From assembly GCA_900557195.1 (NCBI GenBank), contig USRT01000004.1, positions 1 through 64,000 on the forward strand: a stretch of 64,000 nt of DNA, in the 5' to 3' direction. This DNA is from an uncultured Clostridium sp. (lineage in GTDB: Bacteria > Bacillota > Clostridia > TANB77 > CAG-508). The notes beneath the pieces were generated by a model. That model was not told where the DNA came from and searched no databases. It saw nothing but the letters and a program-made list of their open reading frames with translations. A program made the translations under genes and the position numbers. Of this stretch, positions 19,060 through 28,877 are shown one piece after another (within the stretch, counting starts at the first letter, position 1; every line of letters starts with the position of its first letter).

Positions 19060-20805
19060 TTGAAAAAGATAATATTAGAAGTATTAAAAAGAAGCAAATG
19101 TATAATTTTATTCGAAATCATTTTTATAATAATTAATATACTATTAACTACATATCCTGCTAAAATAATTGGTGAAATAATAGATTTAATGTATAACATG
19201 GATGAATTTAAAAACGTCATATTACAAAAAACAGGGATAATATTGGCTATTTGTATAGGAATTTTAATTGTTAGAACATTATGGAAATACTTAGAAATAT
19301 CAATGTCTAATACATTTGTTACTACCCTAAGAAATAAATTATTTGAAAAACTTATGAAGATACATTTAGAAGAATTAAAAGATATAAAAAATGGTCAAAT
19401 TATGTCATATTTTGTAAGTGATATAAAGACAATGAGAGCATTTGTATCAAGAGTTATTTCTACTATAACAAGAATTGTAATGACAGGAATAATTGTTATT
19501 GGTACTATGAGTACAGATGTTAATATAAATTTAACACTTGCAATACTCATACCAATTGTAATTACAACAATTATTGTAGTTATATTAAAAAGCTATGTAG
19601 AAAAAAATTATAAACAGGCACAAAAGGATTTTACAGATTTATCAGAATATGTACAAGAAAGCACAGATAGTATAAGAACTACAAAAGCATATGTTGGAGA
19701 AGAAAAACAAACTAAAGAATTTATAGTAAAAAATAAAAAGGTTAAAGACAGTAATAATAAATTAGAAGTTTATTCAAGTTTATTACATACAACAATTCAA
19801 AGTTGTGTAGGAATATGTTATGCGATTTCTATACTTTATGGTTCAAACCTAGTCTTACAAAATAAAATAACAGTAGGAGATTTAGTAGCATTTAATGGAT
19901 ATATTGCATTACTTGTAACACCTATGAATGCAATTCCTTGGATTGTTAATAAATACAAAAGAGCAGTAGTATCGTATAATAGATTAAATGACGTTTTTTC
20001 TTTAAAGGAAGAAGATGTTCAGATTAATGAAAAAAAGGTTGATAATGAGTTACAAGGTCATATTAAAATTGATAATTTAACATATATTTATCCAGGAACT
20101 AAAAAAGAAGTTTTAAAAGATATAAATTTAGAAATAAAACCTGGTAAAAATTTAGGAATTATTGGAGTACTCGGAAGTGGTAAAACTACTCTTGCAAACT
20201 TATTATTAAAATTATATAGAGTAAAAGAAAATAAAATTTATATAGATGGTAAAGATATAAATGATATAGACACTAAGAGTTTAAGGGAGAATATTTGTTA
20301 TATTACTCAAGAAAATTTTCTTTTTTCTACTTCATTAAAAGAAAATATCAGTTTATTTAGAGAAGAATATAAAGATGAAGAAATAGAAAATAGTACAAAA
20401 AGTGCAATGATATATGATGACATTTTGCAAATGCCAGAAAATATAAATACAATAATTGGAGAAAAAGGAATAGATCTATCAGGTGGACAAAAACAAAGGG
20501 TAGTAATTTCAAGAGCCTTTTTAAAGAAAAGCAATATATTAATTTTTGACGATACTTTTTCAGCTTTAGATAATAGAACACAAGCAAGTTTATTAAAAAA
20601 TATAAAAAAATTAACAAAAGATAAATCTTGTATCATTATTTCAAATAGAATATCAGATATAAAAGAATGTGATGAAATAATAGTATTAGAACAAGGTAAG
20701 ATTGTAGAAAGAGGAAAGCATGAGGAATTAATAAATAATAAAAATAAGTATTACAAATTTTATAAAGACCAAATTAGTAAACCAGAAGACTCTATTTTAG
20801 CATAA
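19060..20805 (+). CDS. ABC exporter subunit 1 (membrane plus ATPase domains)
   Basis: 581 residues starting at TTG 19060, supported by GGGGAGG eight bases upstream. Residues 1-310 are the six-helix transmembrane domain. The ATPase domain carries Walker A GVLGSGKTT, Q-loop ITQENFLF, signature LSGGQKQR, a degenerate Walker B LIFDDTFSALD with Asp in place of the usual catalytic Glu, and a degenerate H-loop (IISNRISD with Asn instead of His). These losses suggest the non-hydrolysing partner of a heterodimeric exporter whose other half is the next gene. Substrate unknown, perhaps drugs or peptides. CGG occurs only out of phase here (GTA CTC GGA). Confidence 0.88.
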   Translation: MKKIILEVLKRSKCIILFEIIFIIINILLTTYPAKIIGEIIDLMYNMDEFKNVILQKTGIILAICIGILIVRTLWKYLEISMSNTFVTTLRNKLFEKLMKIHLEELKDIKNGQIMSYFVSDIKTMRAFVSRVISTITRIVMTGIIVIGTMSTDVNINLTLAILIPIVITTIIVVILKSYVEKNYKQAQKDFTDLSEYVQESTDSIRTTKAYVGEEKQTKEFIVKNKKVKDSNNKLEVYSSLLHTTIQSCVGICYAISILYGSNLVLQNKITVGDLVAFNGYIALLVTPMNAIPWIVNKYKRAVVSYNRLNDVFSLKEEDVQINEKKVDNELQGHIKIDNLTYIYPGTKKEVLKDINLEIKPGKNLGIIGVLGSGKTTLANLLLKLYRVKENKIYIDGKDINDIDTKSLRENICYITQENFLFSTSLKENISLFREEYKDEEIENSTKSAMIYDDILQMPENINTIIGEKGIDLSGGQKQRVVISRAFLKKSNILIFDDTFSALDNRTQASLLKNIKKLTKDKSCIIISNRISDIKECDEIIVLEQGKIVERGKHEELINNKNKYYKFYKDQISKPEDSILA

Positions 20806-20829
20806 ACTTTGGGAAAAAGGGGTGAAGAA

Positions 20830-22602
20830 ATGAAAAAAGAAACTACAATACAAAGAATAAAAAGGATGATAAGACCATATGCTAAATTAATTATTATTTT
20901 ATCTATAATTGCAATAATAATTGATATAGGAGAAATTATAAAGCCATATTTAGTAAAAATAGTAATAGATGATTACTTAAGTTTAGGCATTTATCAAAAG
21001 GGAGCAATTACTGTTACACTCATTGGTACTATATATTTAGTAATTGTAATATTAGGTAATATTGCAGAATTAATAGTGAAAATTCTAACAAGTAGAATGG
21101 GAGAAGATGTAGTATATGAGTTAAGAAATAAAATTTACAAATATATAGAATATAGTAATATAAGTTTTCATGATAAAACACCATCAGGAAAGTTATTTGT
21201 ACGTTTAACAAGTGATGTTGAAGATATATCTGCTTTATTTAAAGAAGTAATAACTACTTTCATAAAAGATGTTGTATTAATAATAGTGTTAGTAGTTATG
21301 ATGATATATATTAGTTACAAACTTAGCCTAGTTAGTCTAATAATTATACCATTAATAATTATAGTATCATATATCATGACAAAAATGCTAAACAAAATAT
21401 ATTCTTATAGTAAGACTGTAAGAACAAGATTAAATACATTCTTTGCAGAATCTATTTATGGAATAAAACTTATAAAGATTTTTAATAGACAATATGAAAA
21501 GCAAAAAGAATGTAAAAACCTGAATGAAGAATTTATTACTGCAATAAAACCAGCAAGAATACTAGAATCTATGCTACCAGCAATAATGCTTATAATAGAA
21601 AATCTAGGAATATCTATAGTTATTATAGTTTTAGTAAATAAAATTTTAGGAATTTCTTTAGATATAGGAATTATATACATGTTTATTACATATATTAAGC
21701 AAATCTTTGAGCCAATAAATAGAATTATAGAAAATATAGAATTAGTTCAAGAAGCAGTAACTTCAATAGATAAAATATATGATCTTTTAGAACATGAAGA
21801 ATACATAGAAAATATGGAAGATGGTAAGATATTAGAACAAATAAAAGGAAAAATAGAATTTAAACATGTATGGTTTGCATATGAAAAAGAAAATTGGATT
21901 TTAAAAGATGTTAATTTTGTAATTAATCCAGGTGAAAGTATTGCATTAGTTGGCAAAACAGGTTCTGGAAAAACCACAATTACAAATTTAATAAATCGTT
22001 TTTATGAGATACAAAAAGGTGAAATTTTAATAGATGGAATAAATCTAAAAGATATAAATATAAAGTCTTTAAGAAAGAGTATAGGAACAATTTTGCAAGA
22101 TCCATTTATTTATGCAAGAACAATGAAAGATAATATAAAATTGTATTCTGAAATTGAAGATAAGGAAATTGAAGAAGCAATTGATTTATCATCAGCAAGA
22201 GAGCTTGTAAATTCACTTCCAAATGGATTAAATGAAATTGCAAAAGAAAGAGGGAATTCATTCTCATCTGGAGAAAAACAATTAATAGCATTTACAAGAA
22301 TATTTGCACATAACCCTTCAATATTTATATTAGATGAAGCAACAGCAAATATTGATACAGAAACAGAAAAAAATATTCAAAAATCTGTAGATGAAATTTC
22401 TAAAAATAAGACATCAATATTTATAGCACATAGATTATCAACAATAGTAAATGTTGATAAAATTATAGTTTTAGATAATGGAAGCATAATAGAACAGGGA
22501 AATCACCAAGAGTTAATGAATAAAGGTGGATATTATAGTAATTTATATGAGGCATATTATAAAACCTTGACAAAAAATGAACATATTGGTAATATAATCT
22601 AG
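20830..22602 (+). CDS. ABC exporter subunit 2 (membrane plus ATPase domains)
   Basis: 590 residues from ATG 20830, with AGGGGTG eight bases upstream; an in-frame TTG at 20809 is less supported. Transmembrane domain in about residues 1-320, then Walker A VGKTGSGKTT, Q-loop LQDPFIYA, signature FSSGEKQL, Walker B IFILDEATANID with the catalytic Glu, and H-loop FIAHRLST. It therefore keeps a canonical catalytic site, unlike its neighbour 24 bases upstream, and the two likely form one heterodimeric exporter. Confidence 0.9.
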   Translation: MKKETTIQRIKRMIRPYAKLIIILSIIAIIIDIGEIIKPYLVKIVIDDYLSLGIYQKGAITVTLIGTIYLVIVILGNIAELIVKILTSRMGEDVVYELRNKIYKYIEYSNISFHDKTPSGKLFVRLTSDVEDISALFKEVITTFIKDVVLIIVLVVMMIYISYKLSLVSLIIIPLIIIVSYIMTKMLNKIYSYSKTVRTRLNTFFAESIYGIKLIKIFNRQYEKQKECKNLNEEFITAIKPARILESMLPAIMLIIENLGISIVIIVLVNKILGISLDIGIIYMFITYIKQIFEPINRIIENIELVQEAVTSIDKIYDLLEHEEYIENMEDGKILEQIKGKIEFKHVWFAYEKENWILKDVNFVINPGESIALVGKTGSGKTTITNLINRFYEIQKGEILIDGINLKDINIKSLRKSIGTILQDPFIYARTMKDNIKLYSEIEDKEIEEAIDLSSARELVNSLPNGLNEIAKERGNSFSSGEKQLIAFTRIFAHNPSIFILDEATANIDTETEKNIQKSVDEISKNKTSIFIAHRLSTIVNVDKIIVLDNGSIIEQGNHQELMNKGGYYSNLYEAYYKTLTKNEHIGNII

Positions 22603-22620
22603 GAAGAGTAGGAGGATTAT

Positions 22621-23110
22621 ATGCTTTTTTATCCAAATCGGTTATTTTGATAGTGTAAGAGATATAAAAATAGAATATTTAAGAGAAAACAATATAAAAG
22701 GAATAATATTAGATGTAGATAATACATTAATAGATTATTATAGAGTTTTTCCAAAAGGAACTAAAGAATGGGTACAAAATTTAAAACAAGAAGGAATTAA
22801 ATTTTGTATACTTTCTAATAGTAATAAATTAGATAAAGTAAGTAAAGTAGCAAGCGAAATTGATGTACCATATTTTTATTTTGGAAAAAAACCTTTAAAA
22901 TTTGGATTTAATAAAGCAAGAAGAAAATTAGAACTTGATTCTAAAAATATTGCAGCAGTAGGAGATCAAATTATGACTGATGTAGTAGGAGCCAATAGAT
23001 GTAAAATGTTTTCTATATTAGTAAAACCAATTAAAGAAAAGGATATATTTATTACAAAAATAAAAAGACCAATAGAAAATTTTATTATAAAAAGCTATCT
23101 AAAAAAAGTA
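22621..23110 (+). CDS. yqeG: YqeG-family HAD phosphatase, CGG +1 shift at codon 7
   Basis: ATG 22621 with GGAGGA just upstream reads MLFYPN and then meets in-frame CGG at 22639; the zero frame stops two codons later. Skipping the C gives GYFDSVRDIKIEYL and an open frame to TAG at 23108, 162 residues in all. The protein has the HAD motif I LDVDNTLIDY, motif II ILSNSNK, a lysine in KPLKFGF and motif III AVGDQIMTDVVGANR, matching the YqeG (HAD IIIA) phosphatases. Substrate unknown. The shift so early in the gene makes it invisible to normal gene finding. Confidence 0.9.
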
Positions 23111-23137
23111 GAAAAGGAAGAGAAAGGAAATTAAAAA

Positions 23138-23869
23138 ATGTACATTAATGATATACATATACTGTATTATGTCCTATTTGGTTTTATAGGTATGATAATA
23201 GGACAATTTACTGATTGGTGTGTGATAAGACTTGGTGAGTATAAAAAAGTAATTTCGAAAGATTTTTTTAAGATTTATTTAAAAAAATTAACACCTAAAT
23301 ATATATTAATGTTTATAAATGCAGGTTTATTTATAGCTTTACTTTATATTTATGGTTTATCAGATATAAAAACATATACATATATGCTTTTAGCACCAAT
23401 GTTAATAACAGTAATATTAATAGATTATAAGAAACAAATAATCCCTAATCGTTTAACCTTAACAATATTTGAACTTGGACTAATATTTAGCTTTGTTCAA
23501 GGTGTTTCAAATTTGAATATAGCAATAGATTCTTGCTTAGGAATGATTGTAGGAACAGGTATCTTTTTATTTATTACATTAGTAGGATCCTTAATATCTG
23601 GAAAAGAAGCAATAGGATTTGGAGATGTAAAATTAGTAGGAGCTTTAGGGCTATTTTTTGGATGGAGAAGTATAATTGCTATATCAATAATAGCATTTTT
23701 AGTAGGTTCTATATTTAGTATAATATTATTGATAGTAAAGAGAAAGAAAACAGATGAATATATTCCGTTTGGACCATTCATTGTACTAGCTTCTTTTATA
23801 ATTATATTTGTTCCTTTTGAAATATTATTAGGTGTGGTTGCAAATGCAATATCACTAATAAAAAAATAA
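23138..23869 (+). CDS. Prepilin peptidase (A24 family)
   Basis: 243-residue integral membrane protein. It carries the two catalytic aspartate motifs of type IV prepilin peptidases: LIDYKKQIIPN near residue 95 and GFGDVKLVGALGLFFGW near residue 170. The N-terminal cysteine-rich methylase domain of long family members is not present in full. No pilin genes are in this window, so its substrates lie elsewhere. Prepilin processing occurs at the cytoplasmic face of the membrane. Confidence 0.85.
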   Translation: MYINDIHILYYVLFGFIGMIIGQFTDWCVIRLGEYKKVISKDFFKIYLKKLTPKYILMFINAGLFIALLYIYGLSDIKTYTYMLLAPMLITVILIDYKKQIIPNRLTLTIFELGLIFSFVQGVSNLNIAIDSCLGMIVGTGIFLFITLVGSLISGKEAIGFGDVKLVGALGLFFGWRSIIAISIIAFLVGSIFSIILLIVKRKKTDEYIPFGPFIVLASFIIIFVPFEILLGVVANAISLIKK

Positions 23870-23886
23870 AGTATAGGGGATAGTTT

Positions 23887-24958
23887 ATGAATACAAAAAT
23901 TAAATGGTTGAGAGATACAATAAGAGTGTTAGATATGCAAGGAATGATAATTAGTAATCCTGTTAATATTAAATATTTAACTAATATAGATGCAGAAGGA
24001 GTATTATTAATAACAAGAAAAGAAAATCTATTTATAACAGATGGAAGATATATAGAACATGCTAATAGTACAGTTACTATAGATGATGAAATAATAGTTT
24101 GCAATTTTAAAGATATATCAAGAGATGATTATGAAAACTTCTTTAATTATTGTGAAAATGTGGGATTTGAAGAAAATTATTTGACATATGCAGAGTATAA
24201 AGAATATATTCATAAATATAAAATTAATAATTTTGAAGAAACAGAAGGAATAATAGAAAAGCAAAGAATGATAAAAGACGAAGAAGAAATAGATAATATT
24301 AAAATGGCTTGTAAGATAACAGATAATTGTTTTGATCATTTAAAAGAGTTTATAAAGATAGGAATGACAGAAAAAGAAGTAGCATTAGAGATAGAAAGAT
24401 TTTTTAAATTAAATGGAGCAGATCGGAGTTTCATTTGATTCTATTGTAGCTTCTGGAAGAAATTCATCTATGCCACACGCAATACCAACAGATAAGAAAA
24501 TAGAGGCAGGAGATCCAATCACTATAGATTTTGGATGTAAATATAAAGGATATTGTTCTGATATGACAAGAACTATATTTGCTGGATATGTTCCAGAATA
24601 TGTGAAAACTGTATACAATTTAGTGTTAAAAAATCAGTTACAAACAACTAAATGTTTAAAAGATGGTGCTAATATAAGAACACTTTCTAAAATAGTAGAA
24701 AATGACTTTAAATTAAATGGATATGATTTAGTTCATAGTTTAGGACATGGAGTTGGATTAGATATTCATGAAATACCATATATAAATAGTAGAGTTGATA
24801 TGAACTTAAAAGAAAAAATGGTTATTACAAATGAGCCTGGTATATATATACCAAATAGATTTGGTGTTAGAATCGAAGATACAGTATTAATTACTAAATA
24901 TGGATATGAAACTCTGACTAAATCGAATAGAGATTATATTGTAGTAGATAGAGTGTAA
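23887..24958 (+). CDS. pepP: M24 Xaa-Pro aminopeptidase, CGG +1 shift at 24424
   Basis: Cleaves the bond before a proline at peptide N-termini. The zero frame ends just after the in-frame CGG at 24424; skipping the C continues as GADGVSFDSIVASGRNSSMPHA to the stop, 356 residues. The creatinase N-domain (residues 1-125) is followed by the pita-bread domain with all dinuclear metal ligands: Asp in TIDFGC, Asp in CSDMTRT, His in SLGHGVGLDIHE, Glu in TNEPGIYI and Glu in RIEDTV. It stands directly upstream of efp, the classical Firmicute order. Confidence 0.93.
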
Positions 24959-25051
24959 ATGTGTTTAGAAACTATTGATTTTTAAGTAAAAATAGTGTAT
25001 TATATAAAAATATGAGAAATATAAATAATTTTTTTGAAAGGGGAAATAATA

Positions 25052-25618
25052 ATGGCAGAAGTATATATGGCAGGAGATTTTAGAAATGGAACAACATTTG
25101 AAATGGATGGAAATGTATATAAGGTAGTAGAATTTCAACATGTAAAACCAGGAAAGGGAGCAGCTTTTGTTAGAACAAAATTAAAAAATGTAATATCAGG
25201 AGCAGTTTTAGAAAAAACATTTAACCCATCTGAAAAATATCCAGGAGCAGAAATAGAAAAAAGAGAAATGCAATATTTATACAATGATGAAGAACTATAC
25301 TACTTTATGGATAATGAAACTTATGAACAAATGCCTTTAAATAAAGAACAATTAGGAGACGCTTTAAAATACATAAAAGAAAATATGAATGTAAAAATAT
25401 TATCTTTTAAAGGAAATGTTTTTGCAGTAGAACCTCCAATGTTTGTTGAATTACAAGTTACATATACAGAACCAGGATTTGCCGGAAATACAACAACTAC
25501 ATCTGGTAAACCAGCAACATTAGAAAACGGATATACAATAAATGTTCCATTATTTGTTAATATAGGTGATACTATAAAAATAGATACTAGAACTGGCGAA
25601 TATATGGAAAGAGTATAA
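25052..25618 (+). CDS. efp: Elongation factor P
   Basis: EF-P relieves ribosome stalling at proline runs. The 188-residue protein has three beta-barrel domains: [30 protein letters not shown] near the start with the loop lysine of PGKGA, then [16 protein letters not shown], and the C-terminal signature PSM-like [25 protein letters not shown] 25052 has GAAAGGGGA upstream. Length normal. Confidence 0.96.
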   Translation: MAEVYMAGDFRNGTTFEMDGNVYKVVEFQHVKPGKGAAFVRTKLKNVISGAVLEKTFNPSEKYPGAEIEKREMQYLYNDEELYYFMDNETYEQMPLNKEQLGDALKYIKENMNVKILSFKGNVFAVEPPMFVELQVTYTEPGFAGNTTTTSGKPATLENGYTINVPLFVNIGDTIKIDTRTGEYMERV

Positions 25619-25636
25619 TAGAAAGGATGTCTTTAC

Positions 25637-26146
25637 ATGTCTGAATTTATAAAAAAATATGATAAAATCATAGAAGAAATTGAAAAAAACATACAAAATG
25701 AAGAAGAATTAAATTTTATTAAAGAAAAAATAAATGAAATATCTACAATGTTTATGAGTATGTTTGACAATATGTCTAAGTATTCTGAATCCAAAATAAA
25801 AGCTTTAGAAGAAAACCAAAGTAAATTAGAACAAAAATTAAATAAAGTACAAAATATAGTAGAAGATATGAAAAATGATATTTATGATGATTATAATGAA
25901 GATGATTATGAATTTGAAATAGTTTGTCCTTATTGTAATAATGTATTTACATCAAATGTTGAAACAGATGTAAATCAAGAAATTGAATGTCCAGAGTGTC
26001 ATAATACAATAGAATTAGATTGGAACGAAGAAGAATGTTGTACAGGTAGCTGTTCGTCTTGCTCAGGTTGCTTAGGTATTGAAGAGGAAGATGATTTAGA
26101 AGAAGATTTTGAATTAGATAAAGATGACGATGATGAAGATATGTAA
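25637..26146 (+). CDS. Coiled-coil protein with zinc-ribbon-like domain and acidic tail (CD1247-like)
   Basis: 169 residues. Residues 1-90 are predicted helical coiled coil (repeated Glu/Lys/Leu/Ile). Then comes FEIVCPYCNNVF and IECPECHNTIEL, two CPxC knuckles of a zinc ribbon, followed by a Cys-rich CCTGSCSSCSGC stretch and a strongly acidic tail. Similar small proteins next to efp in Clostridia are annotated as CD1247-domain proteins. Function unknown. It converges on the minus-strand M23 gene with only three bases between them. Confidence 0.6.
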   Translation: MSEFIKKYDKIIEEIEKNIQNEEELNFIKEKINEISTMFMSMFDNMSKYSESKIKALEENQSKLEQKLNKVQNIVEDMKNDIYDDYNEDDYEFEIVCPYCNNVFTSNVETDVNQEIECPECHNTIELDWNEEECCTGSCSSCSGCLGIEEEDDLEEDFELDKDDDDEDM

Positions 26147-26149
26147 AAC

Positions 26150-26774
26150 TTAAAAATAGTTTAATGGATTGACGGCTGTGCCGTCTTTTTTTATTGCAAA
26201 ATGTAAATGTGGTCCAGTCGTAGCACCATTTGTAGGATTTCCATTTGAATCTTTATATGGATTATTAGAAAAGTCATATACATTTTTAGGTCCAACTTGG
26301 GCAATTAACTCTCCTTTTTTTACATATTGATTTTGATAAACTAAAAAGCTAGGAGATACATGACAATAAATGAATTGATAAGATCCAGATGATACAATAA
26401 CAGTACATCCACCAGAACCATTAAATTTGGCAAGTATAACTGTACCAGATTGAGCAGAAAATATATTAGTACCAGGTGGTGCTGGAATGTCAATTCCACT
26501 ATGATAAGAGGAAGCTCCTTTAGTTGGAGAACTTCTTCTTCCAAAAGGGGAAGAAATAGTTCTATAACCGTGGAACAGGCCATGTAAATCCAGTAGTAGT
26601 AATCTCTATACTGTGGATTGTGTTAGTAGAAGCCGAATCATAAGATATAGAATTAAAATTACTTTGTTCTATATTACCTGAAATCGTTGGAATAAAAAAG
26701 AAATTAATTGAGAGTGTAATAATAAAAATTGAAATAATTATAAAATAAAAGCGTTTAAAAAAACTACTAGACAT
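26150..26774 (-). CDS. M23 (LytM-type) peptidase, CGG +1 shift at 26570
   Basis: Encoded on the minus strand. A membrane anchor near residues 7-30 is followed by the sequence GFTWPVP, where the in-frame CGG (coding-strand C at 26570) breaks the frame. Skipping it gives GYRTISSPFGRRSSPTKGAS and runs on to HSGIDIPAPPGT, HVSPSF and GATTGPHLHFAI, the metal-binding His/Asp and the HxH of M23 endopeptidases, about 207 residues. The first part alone is a useless 70-residue peptide. Since this gene is on the opposite strand, the extra base follows the coding sense and not the sequenced strand. AGGAGG-type site upstream on the minus strand (plus ACCTCCTT). Confidence 0.9.
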
Positions 26775-26886
26775 AAGATTACCTCCTTAAATTTTCTAGT
26801 AGCCCCCGAAATATTAAATTACTTTATAATATAAATAAAATATAAGTTTAAAAATAAATTAGAATTTATATAACTTATTTTTGCAT

Positions 26887-27304
26887 TCATTTTTTAAAAG
26901 CAAAAAATTTACTAATAAAAAAGTTTAATATAATAACTATAATAGTTATAGATGTTTTACTTATTAATTCTTGAATATGTAAAATATTAAATAGTAAGAA
27001 GAATCCGAACAGACTCTATAATCATAGTGAATAATCTTCCTAAAATAAATTTGCCAAATTCAATTAGCTTTTCTTTAAAGTTAGATGCAGTTGAATTAAA
27101 TACCAATTTTCTATTAGTAAAATATGCAAACAGAACAGCTACAACAATAGCAATATTATTCGAAAGATTTTCTTCAACATGCATAAATTTTGATAATAAA
27201 TAAAATACACCAATATTAATTACAGTTGTAAGAATACCAAATATTCCATAAAATATTACTTCTTTAGTACAAATTTTCTTTATTAAACTAATTAATTTTT
27301 CCAT
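26887..27304 (-). CDS. gtrA: GtrA-family membrane protein, CGG +1 shift at 27007
   Basis: GtrA-like proteins are four-helix membrane proteins linked to flipping lipid-linked sugars. In the zero frame the gene ends at RILLTI just after an in-frame CGG with coding-strand C at 27007. Skipping the C gives GFFLLFNILHI and ends NFFISKFFAFKK, the characteristic (N)xxxSKFxxFK C-terminus of the family, total 138 residues. I found this break by applying the CGG rule, and the family ending appeared as predicted. It lies alone beside tRNA-Trp on the minus strand. The intervening stretch to the M23 gene is short and AT-rich. Confidence 0.88.
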
Positions 27305-27370
27305 ATAAATACCTCTTTTATTAGAATGATTGTTTATCCAAATATATCTAAAAATAAATTTCTGCTTGGA

Positions 27371-27407
27371 TAAAATTAAAAGATTAGAACCTTAAAGTTC
27401 TAATCTT
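27371..27407 (-). terminator. Terminator of tRNA-Trp
   Basis: On the minus strand an 11-bp perfect stem (plus-strand arms 27380-27390 and 27397-27407) is followed by TTTTAATTTT just after the CCA end of the tRNA gene. Confidence 0.85.
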
Positions 27408-27411
27408 TATT

Positions 27412-27487
27412 TGGCAGGGGTACTAAGATTCGAACTCAGACTTGTGGTTTTGGAGACCATCGTGCTAACCATTGACACTATACCCCT
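27412..27487 (-). tRNA. trnW: tRNA-Trp (CCA)
   Basis: 76-base cloverleaf on the minus strand. Acceptor AGGGGTA pairs with TACCCCT, then G and encoded CCA. The seven-base anticodon loop CTCCAAA gives anticodon CCA for tryptophan, and the T loop is GTTCGAATC. Relevant here because CGG has been reassigned to Trp in some Firmicutes: this anticodon reads UGG, not CGG, so it gives no support for such reassignment. Confidence 0.93.
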
Positions 27488-27550
27488 AAGTGCTACACAC
27501 ATTATAATAGCATAAAGAAAAATAAGATGCAAGTAAAATATAAAAAAATA

Positions 27551-27579
27551 TTGTATATTTTATAAATTTCGTATATAAT
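27551..27579 (+). promoter_or_regulatory. Promoter of tmRNA
   Basis: TTGTAT (27551-27556) and TATAAT (27574-27579) are separated by 17 bases. The mature tmRNA 5' end lies 13 bases after the -10 box. Confidence 0.7.
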
Positions 27580-27591
27580 AGTAATGTATAT

Positions 27592-27950
27592 GGGGGTGTA
27601 ATTGGTTTCGACAGTAATTTAGAAGTATAAATAGCGAGTAGTGGATGGTTGCTTTGGCCACTATAAAAAAGCAAAAATAAATATAAACGCTGATAATAAC
27701 GAATTAGCATACGCTGCTTAAGAATTGCGGCGACGTCTTATCATTAATGCCTACGTTTTTGAATAAGGCGACGAACTAGTGGGAAACGAAGCTATTTTTT
27801 TCTATAGAAAATAGGGGGTATTTATATAGATACCTAAAAGTAAGTATGTTTGTTTACGTACTTTTAGGGAATATAAATAACAAACTGCACTCGGAGAAAT
27901 TTGTATGGAAGAGTTATTGGACAGGAGTTCGACTCTCCTCACCTCCACCA
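27592..27950 (+). ncRNA. ssrA: Transfer-messenger RNA (tmRNA)
   Basis: tmRNA rescues stalled ribosomes. The 5' GGGGGTG (27592-27598) pairs with 3' CACCTCC followed by ACCA at 27950. The tRNA-like half shows GTAATTGGTTTCGACAG at the start and GTTCGACTCTCC near the end. The tag reading frame at 27689-27721 encodes ADNNELAYAA followed by TAA; the exact resume codon may be one codon earlier. If CGG codons stall ribosomes in this organism, tmRNA would compete with the +1 shift, which makes the presence of an intact ssrA notable. Confidence 0.95.
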
Positions 27951-27958
27951 ATTTATAA

Positions 27959-27994
27959 CAACTTGCAAGCTATAAAGTTTGTGAGTTGTTTTTA
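27959..27994 (+). terminator. tmRNA terminator
   Basis: CAACTTGCAAGC (27959-27970) pairs with GTTTGTGAGTTG (27977-27988) with three G-U pairs, followed by TTTTTAC. Confidence 0.8.
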
Positions 27995-28021
27995 CATATA
28001 GAACTTTTTTGCTCTTTTGTT

Positions 28022-28753
28022 ATTATTCACTGGTCAAGCAATAAAGATACAGCTTTGTATATAGGACTATGGGAAGAATTAAACAATGAAAATTTTAATT
28101 TCACGGAATATCGTAAAATTAGAATTAATGAAATTGGAACAGCTTTATATACAATGAGTCCTAGACAATGGATTCAAAGAACAAATGCAATAGGATTAAT
28201 TTCAAAAGGTGGAAAATATAGTATTGGAACTTATGCTCATCCAGATTTAGCTTTCTAATTTGCTAGTTGGCTAAATGTGGAGTTTAAATTATATTTAATA
28301 AAAGAATTTGAAAGACTAAAACAAAATGAAAGTTATCAAAATAAAATAGAGTGGTCTGTAAGAAGGGAATTAGCAAAAACGAATTATAGAATACATACAG
28401 ATAGTATAAAAGAAAATATAATTCCAACGTTAACTGAAATCCAAAAACAATATGCATATACAAATGAAGCAGATATATTAAATGTAGCCTTATTTGGAAT
28501 GACTGCAAAAGAATGGAAAGACAAAAATCCTAACTTAGATGGAAATATGCGAGATTATGCAAATATATTACAATTGGTTATCTTAGTTAATTTGGAAAAT
28601 CTAAATGCTGAAATGATAAGTCAAGGAATAGAACAAAGTAAAAGATTAGAGAGATTAAATCAAATTGCTAAAAAACAATTTGATATTTTGCAACATACTT
28701 CAGGAATAAAGAAAATTGAAAGTTTAGATAATAAGAAAATTTTGGACAAATAG
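28022..28753 (+). pseudogene. KilA-N domain protein remnant (phage-type), 5'-truncated with internal stop
   Basis: Translation gives IGLWEELNNENFNFTEY, SPRQWIQRTNAIGLISKGGKYSIGTYAHPDLAF, then TAA at 28256, and in the same frame FASWLNVEFKLYLIKEFERLKQ and the helical C-terminus with TEADILNVALFG-like NEADILNVALFGMTAKEW. This is the KilA-N protein pattern found in phages and genomic islands. The N-terminal DNA-binding segment is cut off by the tmRNA region, and a glutamate codon of the conserved AFEFASWL motif has become a stop. The break is a stop within frame, not a CGG shift. It lies directly behind ssrA, a favoured integration site, so it is probably a scar of an integrated element. Confidence 0.8.
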
Positions 28754-28877
28754 TAGGTACCTTAATAGAATAAAAATGTTTATTATTGTAATAAAAAACG
28801 AGATGTGATATATATATTCTAAAATATAAAAATTTGACTTATAAAAATGAAATATTGATAAAAAAGAAAGACCGGGT

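Noticed and set aside
27412..27487. tRNA-Trp as a CGG-decoding tRNA
   Set aside because: Its anticodon is CCA, which reads UGG; it would not pair with CGG in the first codon position.
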